NCBI GenBank assembly: GCA_045545455.1
Contig: JAZQAY010000120.1
Coordinates: 1-64,000, forward strand
From: RUG754 sp045545455
GTDB lineage: Bacteria > Bacillota > Clostridia > Peptostreptococcales > Anaerovoracaceae
Length of the DNA stretch: 64,000 nucleotides
Direction: 5' to 3'
The notes under the pieces are model-generated. The model was given only the letters and a program-made list of their open reading frames with translations, ran no database searches and was not told the origin of the DNA. This document shows, piece after piece, positions 9,491 to 15,728 of the stretch. Position 1 is the stretch's first letter. Each line of letters starts with the position of its first letter. Position numbers and translations under genes: made by a program.

Positions 9491-9610
9491 ACAAAATAAA
9501 AGCGGATGTAAAGAAACATCCGCGCACACTGACTCACAGTGATAAAGTCTCTATCAACCTGAACGGGACCATTCTCGTCAGGTGAGAAGCGGATACTTCT
9601 TCTTCGTTAC
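9491..9610 (-). promoter_or_regulatory. infC leader with transcription attenuator (L20-leader type)
   Basis: On the minus strand GCGGATG (9523-9517 side) pairs across TTTCTTTA with CATCCGC and is followed by TTTTATTTT, an intrinsic terminator inside the leader. An upstream copy of ATCCGC (9594-9589) could pair with the same terminator arm instead, giving an antiterminator. This matches the L20-controlled leaders of Bacillota infC operons; the L20 contact itself is inferred. Confidence 0.7.
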
Positions 9611-9616
9611 TGAACT

Positions 9617-9645
9617 AATATAACACTCCGTCCCAGCCGTGTCAA
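9617..9645 (-). promoter_or_regulatory. sigma-A promoter of infC-rpmI-rplT
   Basis: A perfect TTGACA (9645-9640), a 17-base spacer and TATATT (9622-9617) on the minus strand, directly upstream of the attenuator leader. Confidence 0.85.
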
Positions 9646-9721
9646 GGTGTTTTTAGGGTTTTTCAAAAGTATTTTTTGCTGTGTTTTAACATATGCAGGA
9701 TCAAAAAATAAGGAACACCTG

Positions 9722-9750
9722 TTTACTTTTTGTTCGGCATATGGTACAAT
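9722..9750 (+). promoter_or_regulatory. Probable promoter of lexA
   Basis: TTTACT (9722-9727), a 17-base spacer and TACAAT (9745-9750). Two GAAC half-sites lie just downstream, but no full GAAC-N4-GTTC box is visible, so LexA autoregulation is only a possibility. Confidence 0.5.
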
Positions 9751-9815
9751 TATTGCGAACAGACGAACATACATACTTTATTTTGATATTTGATATATTT
9801 AAAGAGGTGTTTGAC

Positions 9816-10478
9816 ATGCTTAAGCCAAGACAGCAGAAGATCCTTGAATTCATGAAAGAAGAGATCTCCACCAAGGGTTATCCTCCTACGGTGAGAGAGA
9901 TATGTTCCGCCATAGGCATCAAATCCACTTCCACCGTCCATAAGGACATCGAGACCTTGGTAAGCGAGGGCTATCTTAAGAAAGACCCATCAAAGCCCAG
10001 AGCTTTAATGGTGGTGGATCCTAAGACCAAGTCCGGTCACGTAGACGCAGCCGGCACTGCACAGGCTGCTGAAGGAGATGTTCTTCCATATAATGTGGTG
10101 GAAGTTCCCGTTGTAGGCCGCGTTGCAGCAGGCGAACCGATCTTCGCTGAGCAGAACATCGAGGATTCCTTCCCTCTTCCCGACCGCTTCGTTAACGGCG
10201 GTAACAACTTCATGCTGAGAGTCAAGGGAGAATCCATGATAGAAGCAGGCATCATGGACGGTGACCTGATCCTGGTGCAGGAGACCAGCGAAGCCAGAAA
10301 CGGCGAGATCGTGGTCGCCCTCATCGACGGTATAGAGACAGGTGCTACGGTCAAGACCTTCTACAGAAGAAACGGTAAGATCTACCTCACCCCTGAGAAT
10401 AAGACCATGGGCCCTATCATCGTGGACGATGCCACGATCGTAGGCAAGGTCAAGGGTGTATTCAGGTATTTCAACTAA
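9816..10478 (+). CDS. lexA: LexA SOS repressor
   Basis: 220 residues from the ATG at 9816, which has AGAGGTG 6 bases upstream; longer upstream starts read through the promoter and are rejected. The N-terminal winged helix (KPRQQKILEFM, GYPPTVREICSAIGIKSTST) is followed by the self-cleavage site VAAGEP (Ala-Gly), the catalytic Ser in RVKGESMIEAG and the catalytic Lys in GATVKTFYRR. It represses DNA-damage genes until RecA triggers cleavage. It is monocistronic and followed by a terminator. Confidence 0.96.
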   Translation: MLKPRQQKILEFMKEEISTKGYPPTVREICSAIGIKSTSTVHKDIETLVSEGYLKKDPSKPRALMVVDPKTKSGHVDAAGTAQAAEGDVLPYNVVEVPVVGRVAAGEPIFAEQNIEDSFPLPDRFVNGGNNFMLRVKGESMIEAGIMDGDLILVQETSEARNGEIVVALIDGIETGATVKTFYRRNGKIYLTPENKTMGPIIVDDATIVGKVKGVFRYFN

Positions 10479-10492
10479 GTAAGCAAACTAAA

Positions 10493-10517
10493 AACGGGCT
10501 CGGGCCCGTTTTTTTTA
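10493..10517. terminator. Bidirectional terminator, lexA / lysO-like
   Basis: AACGGGC-TCGG-GCCCGTT hairpin with eight T on the plus strand and a run of A on the other side. It ends lexA and, on the minus strand, the long pyl operon. Confidence 0.88.
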
Positions 10518-10520
10518 TTG

Positions 10521-11492
10521 TCATCCTATGACCAGCGGCACCAGCACAGGCACCGACAGGCACATCAGAAGTCCTATTCCGAAGCTGTAGACCACGGTAT
10601 CTTCTCTGGCAGACCTTTCAACTATGGGCATGCACACGTCCATGGCAGCCACTCCGGGAACTGCGCAGGCCTCCACATAGCCGATCTTCTGGGCCAGGAA
10701 AGGTATTCCTATTATTCCTGCAACTTCCCTTAGTACGTTATGAAGGAAACTTATGGCAGAGGCTACTGGGTATCCGGCCTGAAGTATGACGTTAGGCGCA
10801 TATGTATACCAGCCGAAGCCGCAGGATATGGCGATCCCCTCCCTGAGAGTCATTGGAGATACGGCAGCGTATATTACGCCCCCAAGAACGCTTCCCAGAA
10901 CTGCCGCTATGGGGAAGATGATTATCCCTGCTCCGGCTTTTTTAATGTTTCTGAAGACGGAGCCGTCCAGTCCTAATGTCAGTCCAACGGTGCCTATCAG
11001 AAGAACGAGGCAGGCTGTGAGGTATGGATCCGACTTTATCATGAACTCATCCTGAACTCCGAGTTTTTTATATATCAGGAAATAACCCACAGACATGCCC
11101 AGGGCGACGACGATGCCTATGATGATCGTCGATTTGATCCCTCCTACGTCCGTCTTTGCATCCCTGGCCATTTTCTGATCCTTAGGCACCCTTTCATCCC
11201 CCACGTTTCCGTAGCGGTCCATCTTAAGTATCTTTCTGGAAAGAGTGATCCCCAGCACGCTCATGACTATGGTTATTATCGTAACTATGAGCGACTGTAT
11301 GCCGATGGTCCCCAGGGAATCCACGATCTCCTTGTTGGCACCCATCCTGAGTCCCATCAGAAGGACCAGGAGATAGACCATGATGTTCATGGCGCTCTCT
11401 ACCCAGCCCAGTTTTTCTTTTCTGTCGCGGAGCTTCATTCCCACGATATACATGAGTATGAGTGCGCTCCAGCACATTGCAAGTAATTTCAT
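10521..11492 (-). CDS. lysO: LysO-family lysine exporter at the end of the pyl operon
   Basis: 323 residues, very hydrophobic with about nine membrane helices. The pattern of the LysO/YbjE (DUF340) family is visible: LLVLLMGLRMGANKEI near the N-terminus and a second half with GFGWYTYAPNVIL. E. coli LysO exports L-lysine. The gene begins 9 bases after pylB, so it is probably co-transcribed with the pyrrolysine genes. Lysine is the only amino-acid precursor of pyrrolysine, so a role in lysine or 3-methylornithine traffic is an attractive inference without direct evidence. The middle cytosolic loop (about residues 92-117) is charged. Confidence 0.75.
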   Translation of the reverse strand: MKLLAMCWSALILMYIVGMKLRDRKEKLGWVESAMNIMVYLLVLLMGLRMGANKEIVDSLGTIGIQSLIVTIITIVMSVLGITLSRKILKMDRYGNVGDERVPKDQKMARDAKTDVGGIKSTIIIGIVVALGMSVGYFLIYKKLGVQDEFMIKSDPYLTACLVLLIGTVGLTLGLDGSVFRNIKKAGAGIIIFPIAAVLGSVLGGVIYAAVSPMTLREGIAISCGFGWYTYAPNVILQAGYPVASAISFLHNVLREVAGIIGIPFLAQKIGYVEACAVPGVAAMDVCMPIVERSAREDTVVYSFGIGLLMCLSVPVLVPLVIG

Positions 11493-11501
11493 ACGCGATT
11501 A

Positions 11502-12482
11502 TTATAAAAACTCCTTAAATTCTTCAGTGCCGGCTATTCTCAGTCCCATGGATCTGAGTATCTCAGATGCCTCTTCCACTGTCCTTCCGCCTTCGTCCAC
11601 GTCCATTACGGAGTTTGCGACTCCCATAAGGCCTGACTTCGGAGGTATGATGGACGTTATGAGATTGGCTCCCGCATCTATCCTTTCCTTAAGTCCTGCG
11701 ATGCCGTCCACGTCAAGGGATGCCGGTATCAGGGCCTTCGGATAGAGGATCCTCATCAGTGCGATTATCTTAAGTTCCTCCATGCGATCCGGAGTCCTTA
11801 CGTTCTCCATAGGGCTTCCCGGCTGAGGTACGAAGCTCATGACCCTAACCTGCCTGGCCCCTATCTCACCCATGGTGAGCAGGGAATCCGCCACATCTTC
11901 AGGTGTCTCGCCTACCCCTGAGAGTATGCCCTCCTCGATGAACATTCCGCAGTCCCCGGCATGGAGTTTGGCGTGCATCCGTTCGTCGTAGTCCTGATCC
12001 TTTCTTAGTTTCCTGAACAGTTCCCTGTTATGGGTCTCCTGATACAGCGCAAAGATATCCGCGCCGGCATCTTTAAACTTATCTATGATCTCGTCAGGCA
12101 CTACTCCCGGGGATATCATCACCGGCGTTCCCATGTCCTTGAGCTTTCTGATTATCCTGAGGACCGTTTCGAACCCTTCCCTGTGGTACAAAGGATCCTC
12201 GCCCATTGTAAGGTCAATGAGGTTTACCCCGGAATCCACCAAAGCCTTTGAAAGGGCAAGCACCTCTTCCTCGGTCTTCCTGTATCTTCCGATCTCGTTT
12301 GACCTTCTGAAATAGCAGAAGTTGCAGTTGTTTCTGCAGTAAGTCGTGAAATACACGAAGCCGTAGGCGAATATCTTATCTCCCTGGACCTGACGTCTTA
12401 TCGAAGACGCACGTTCAAAAAGAGCCTTTATTTCTTTTTCATCATCGAATTCGAGAATGCGTACTATCTCTTCTTTAGTCAT
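11502..12482 (-). CDS. pylB: 3-Methylornithine synthase (radical SAM), pyrrolysine biosynthesis
   Basis: 326 residues, normal length. PylB converts L-lysine to (3R)-3-methyl-D-ornithine by a radical SAM mutase reaction. The cluster motif is CRNNCNFC (Cys-x3-Cys-x2-Cys), embedded in FTTYCRNNCNFCYFRRSN, which is typical of PylB. LDVDGIAGLKERIDAGANLI toward the C-terminus also fits the family. The start lies 9 bases after the UAG end of pylSn. With pylC and pylD it completes pyrrolysine synthesis. Confidence 0.94.
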   Translation of the reverse strand: MTKEEIVRILEFDDEKEIKALFERASSIRRQVQGDKIFAYGFVYFTTYCRNNCNFCYFRRSNEIGRYRKTEEEVLALSKALVDSGVNLIDLTMGEDPLYHREGFETVLRIIRKLKDMGTPVMISPGVVPDEIIDKFKDAGADIFALYQETHNRELFRKLRKDQDYDERMHAKLHAGDCGMFIEEGILSGVGETPEDVADSLLTMGEIGARQVRVMSFVPQPGSPMENVRTPDRMEELKIIALMRILYPKALIPASLDVDGIAGLKERIDAGANLITSIIPPKSGLMGVANSVMDVDEGGRTVEEASEILRSMGLRIAGTEEFKEFL

Positions 12483-12491
12483 TTACAGATC

Positions 12492-12812
12492 CTATTTATG
12501 CGTAAGGTCTGAACCATACGTGTCAAAGAATGTCTTGGAATACTTGAGAAGTTTCCACTCCGGCACCTTGCACTTAGGGCATGGCTTGACGGCCCACTTG
12601 TTCCTGAGCCAGCGGGCTGCCCTGGAGTTCCTCGAGTTATACACCCTCAGCTCCTGTCCGCAGTGGGTGGTGATGATGGCGTATTTCCCATAGCTCTCTA
12701 TCGACTTTATTCCGTGAAGTATCCCGCTCCTCGCAGGCCAGAGCTTCATCTTTTCCAGAAGGATCAGAAGCTCCACGTTCTTCCTGTAATATCTCTTGGT
12801 ATCATCAGCCAT
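12492..12812 (-). CDS. pylSn: Pyrrolysyl-tRNA synthetase, N-terminal tRNA-binding protein
   Basis: 106 residues, the separate N-terminal half found in bacteria. It binds the T arm and variable loop of tRNA-Pyl tightly and helps the catalytic protein PylSc. Putative zinc ligands are the His of ILHGI, the Cys of THCGQ and CPKC; the basic patch SRNSRAARWLRNKW is typical. The gene follows tRNA-Pyl. It ends in UAG: if charged tRNA-Pyl reads it, only Pyl-Asp-Leu would be added before an in-frame UAA at 12483-12485. The catalytic half PylSc also ends in UAG. Confidence 0.93.
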   Translation of the reverse strand: MADDTKRYYRKNVELLILLEKMKLWPARSGILHGIKSIESYGKYAIITTHCGQELRVYNSRNSRAARWLRNKWAVKPCPKCKVPEWKLLKYSKTFFDTYGSDLTHK

Positions 12813-12833
12813 AAGTCTCTCCTTATGATGACA

Positions 12834-12862
12834 AGCCCCCGGGACTCTCAGACCAAGGGGCT
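12834..12862 (-). other. Stem-loop between tRNA-Pyl and pylSn
   Basis: AGCCCC and GGGGGCT flank a ~16-base loop just downstream of the tRNA 3' end. It has no T run, so it is more likely a processing or pausing element, or part of the pylSn leader, than a terminator. Confidence 0.5.
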
Positions 12863-12870
12863 ATAATAAG

Positions 12871-12942
12871 TGGCGAGGTGACCGGGAGTCTCACCCGGCT
12901 ATCTGGATTTAGAGTCCAGGCGATCAATACGATCCTCACCCC
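12871..12942 (-). tRNA. pylT: tRNA-Pyl (anticodon CUA)
   Basis: 72 bases with encoded CCA. The 7-bp acceptor is GGGGTGA/TCACCTC with discriminator G. A single base then separates acceptor and D stem, and the D arm is GATC-GTATT-GATC, both hallmarks of tRNA-Pyl. The anticodon loop is CTCTAAA (CUA at 12912-12910) on a CTGGA/TCCAG stem, the variable loop is about 3 bases, and the T arm is CCGGG-TGAGACT-CCCGG. It starts 8 bases after the pylD stop, so it is probably cut from the operon transcript. It decodes UAG in mttB and mtbB. Confidence 0.95.
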
Positions 12943-12950
12943 TCGTATTA

Positions 12951-13784
12951 TCACGGCATGGTCTTGAGTATCTCACCAAGCATCATAGCCGTTCCGATCT
13001 CAAGGTTATCATAAACAGCGGTATTTTGCAACCTTGCTGCAGCTTTTTCGTCCAAAGAAAGGGGCACTCCGGGGCTGGCATAGTAAACCTCTTCACCAAG
13101 GTACTCCTCTGTGAGCCATCCTCCCTCATTCGTGAAATCAAGAATGAATCTGTAGTTCTTTATCTCTTCATAAGAACCGAGGACATATCTCCCCGTTTCA
13201 AGGGCATTGAAAGCATCCACAGCTTTAGGATCCTTGTCGTACATATCGAAATCGATATCATGGTTTAACAGGATCTGGACTGCCTCTTCACCTACCAGAC
13301 CATTTCCGATCACAAGGACCTTTTCTTCAGATATATCAAAGCCCGCTCTCTTCATCATGGCTCTGAGCACCATGATGTATCCCAATGCAGTTGCATAGTT
13401 GTTCTCGCCGAAGCTTCCGTTGTCCCTGCTGAAAGCCAGATATCTGGTATCGTCTGCCATGAATATGACGCCTGCATCCATAAGTATCGAACTGTAGATA
13501 CCGTCTACGTCCGTCTCCTCCGGAACGCAGGTCCTGAAACCCATGGATCTGATGATTGAGCTTATGCAGTCAGAGAAAGAGCCTATTATTCCCTCGCCCT
13601 GAGTCACAGGAACAGCTGCCACCAGCAGCTCCGATGCGTACCTGTCATATCTTTCCTTCGATATGCCAAAGGTATCCATCACCAGCCCCGCAAGATCGAA
13701 GCCCGTCCTGAGCTTCAATTCGCTGTTATACTTATCCATGCCGTCCGTCATGTGATCTATCCATTCAGTCTTAAGTCTGGTCAT
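12951..13784 (-). CDS. pylD: Pyrrolysine synthase (3-methylornithyl-lysine dehydrogenase)
   Basis: 277 residues. PylD oxidises L-lysine-Ne-3R-methyl-D-ornithine with NAD; spontaneous ring closure then gives pyrrolysine. A Rossmann nucleotide-binding segment VLVIGNGLVGEEAVQ lies near the centre, and the N-terminal helical domain is typical of PylD. It has a strong AAAGGAG site and lies 13 bases after pylSc and 8 bases before tRNA-Pyl. Confidence 0.93.
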   Translation of the reverse strand: MTRLKTEWIDHMTDGMDKYNSELKLRTGFDLAGLVMDTFGISKERYDRYASELLVAAVPVTQGEGIIGSFSDCISSIIRSMGFRTCVPEETDVDGIYSSILMDAGVIFMADDTRYLAFSRDNGSFGENNYATALGYIMVLRAMMKRAGFDISEEKVLVIGNGLVGEEAVQILLNHDIDFDMYDKDPKAVDAFNALETGRYVLGSYEEIKNYRFILDFTNEGGWLTEEYLGEEVYYASPGVPLSLDEKAAARLQNTAVYDNLEIGTAMMLGEILKTMP

Positions 13785-13797
13785 AACCGACTCCTTT

Positions 13798-14643
13798 CTA
13801 TATGTTCAGCGGTTCACCGTCGATAAATGAAAGCGTTCTCCCATACCTCTTGATGGTGCGCCCCTTATCCAGCGCCATGGTGAGCCTCTCTATACCGAAA
13901 CCGATACCCACCCAGGTATCAAACACTCCCCAGTTGGCATCCAGGAAATGGGGTCCATATGAACCTGAGGCCACTTCCATTCCGTTTATCAGTATGTCGA
14001 ACGAGACCTTGCCGTAAACCTCAGAGTCCTCCTGTACGAATTCGTATTCGCCTTCCTTGAGGCCCAGGGCTTCCATGGCGTTAAGCGCAAGCCTTTCAAG
14101 TTCCTGAAGCTGCTCTCCGTCCTTTACGGAAGCCAGTTCCACGAGATTAAGCATGGTGAACTCGTTCAGGTGCTGTGCACCCTGAGATTCCTTCCTGAAG
14201 CAAGACCCCATCTCAAAGATCTTAACGGGCTGTTTGGTGATCCTAAGGAGCTCCCTCATCTCAACGTAGAGATTCGGGGCAAGCATAGGTCTTAAGCAAT
14301 GCTTTCCGTCCACCCAAAAGACCTGTTCCAGAAACTGCGATCCCGAGTCTATCCCCATCTTCTTAAGGGAGTCCTTCGATATGATCGTAGGAGTTATCAC
14401 CTCGGTGAATCCCTCGTCCATAAGCCACTGGCACATCTTATTCCCCGTTATGCGGTATTTCGTCATGTGGCGGGATCCGAGAAGATCGTAGATATCGTTT
14501 CTGGCATATCTCGTCAGTTCCTTTTCAAGCTTTCTGAAATGCTCGTTTCTCTCTTCCTTTGTTTCAAACTCCCTGTCCTGCTCCTCTTCAGGGCAGTTCA
14601 GTTCGTTCAGCCTTTCTGACTGTGTAACAGTGTATTTCTCCAT
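13798..14643 (-). CDS. pylSc: Pyrrolysyl-tRNA synthetase, catalytic protein
   Basis: 281 residues, a class II synthetase core charging tRNA-Pyl with pyrrolysine. Motif 2 is in FEMGSCFRKES, the pocket includes LRPMLAPNLY and motif 3 is GIGFGIERLTMAL. The bacterial split arrangement (PylSc separate from PylSn) is seen. It overlaps the end of pylC by 37 bases. It terminates in UAG; read-through by tRNA-Pyl would add Pyl plus eight residues (KGVGYDQT) before UAA at 13771-13773. Confidence 0.95.
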   Translation of the reverse strand: MEKYTVTQSERLNELNCPEEEQDREFETKEERNEHFRKLEKELTRYARNDIYDLLGSRHMTKYRITGNKMCQWLMDEGFTEVITPTIISKDSLKKMGIDSGSQFLEQVFWVDGKHCLRPMLAPNLYVEMRELLRITKQPVKIFEMGSCFRKESQGAQHLNEFTMLNLVELASVKDGEQLQELERLALNAMEALGLKEGEYEFVQEDSEVYGKVSFDILINGMEVASGSYGPHFLDANWGVFDTWVGIGFGIERLTMALDKGRTIKRYGRTLSFIDGEPLNI

Positions 14644-15728
14644 TTCAGCACCTCGTGCTCATCCTTTCCCCAATTGATGAATATTCCCCTGAAATCGGAC
14701 GCAGAGTCCTTATAGTCAGTCATGGTCTCCATGGAGCCCATGAAACATTTTCTGAAAGTGAGAGGCCCGGCATCCCTCATGATGTGCTCGCCCTCCTGAG
14801 TTATGACGCCGTTTGATTTTTTATAGTTCTCATAGGCGCAAAAGATCTTTTCCTGACCCTTTCCCGCAGTGTTCTCATCCCTGAATCCGCCGTAAAGAGT
14901 GACGTCCGTCAGTTCCTTAAGGAGGTTCATGCCAGAAGATTTAAGAACCGCTATGGGCGTCTGGCTGGGTATCCTGGCGTCGATCTCAAGGACCTTAAGG
15001 TCTTCCCCATCGTCGATCACTTCCACGTCCATTATTCCTTTGAGACCGACCAGTTCGGCCAGCCTCACCGCGATATCTGAAAATCTTCTCAGTTTTTCTT
15101 CGGGAAGTCTTACCGGAGAAGTGATCATATAGCAGTCGTATCCCTTGTCCACGTGGACTTCCGTCACGGTATAGGTCCTGTAGTTTCCCGGCCTTCCTAT
15201 GACCTCGATGGAGTAAGAGGGTCCCTCCAGATACTCCTGGATGATATCTCCTTCTTTTTTCTCCTTAAGCGCCGCTTCCAGTTCATCCTCAGTACATATT
15301 TTCTTTACTCCTGTGGATCCGGACCCGTCAGACGGTTTCATAACGTAGGGAAGTTTGCCTTCAGGATAATACCTGGGGCACGGTATACCGTTATCCATGA
15401 ACAGCCTGTCCGACTTTATCTTTGACTTTGTGATCTCATATGCGGCCGGATCGAAAGCGAGAGGCTTATGATACCTTTCTGCAAGTTCGCAGATCTTGGC
15501 CAGAAGTTCATCGTTTTCGTTTGCAGGAAGTATGATGTCCGCCTCCCTGAAGGCTTCAAGTACGGCGGGGGCCTCATTCACCAGATCTCCCGGTACGAAC
15601 CCGTAAGCCAGCCCTCCCGCCGGAACTTCAGGATCTATATCTATCAGTATGCTTTTCATGCCGCAGGCTCCGGCTAGGTAGCATGCCTCCGTGCCCTGCA
15701 GCCTTCCTCCGATAATACAAATTTTCAT
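14607..15728 (-). CDS. pylC: 3-Methylornithine-L-lysine ligase
   Basis: 373 residues, ATP-grasp fold. It joins 3-methyl-D-ornithine to the epsilon amine of a second lysine, the middle step of pyrrolysine synthesis. An N-terminal Rossmann-like start (MKICIIGGRLQGTEACYLA) is followed by ATP-grasp segments YVMKPSDGSGSTGVKKI and EIDARIPSQTP. Its ATG directly abuts the stop codon of the corrinoid-activation gene upstream (TAA then ATG), tying pyrrolysine synthesis to corrinoid repair; it overlaps pylSc downstream. Confidence 0.94.
   Translation of the reverse strand: MKICIIGGRLQGTEACYLAGACGMKSILIDIDPEVPAGGLAYGFVPGDLVNEAPAVLEAFREADIILPANENDELLAKICELAERYHKPLAFDPAAYEITKSKIKSDRLFMDNGIPCPRYYPEGKLPYVMKPSDGSGSTGVKKICTEDELEAALKEKKEGDIIQEYLEGPSYSIEVIGRPGNYRTYTVTEVHVDKGYDCYMITSPVRLPEEKLRRFSDIAVRLAELVGLKGIMDVEVIDDGEDLKVLEIDARIPSQTPIAVLKSSGMNLLKELTDVTLYGGFRDENTAGKGQEKIFCAYENYKKSNGVITQEGEHIMRDAGPLTFRKCFMGSMETMTDYKDSASDFRGIFINWGKDEHEVLKWRNTLLHSQKG

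Noticed and set aside
9460..9537. Longer infC starting at an upstream ATG (9537)
   Set aside because: It would translate through the attenuator and has no ribosome site; the AUU start fits the family.
9722..9815. LexA operator upstream of lexA
   Set aside because: Two GAAC half-sites occur in the same orientation, but no GAAC-N4-GTTC palindrome is present.
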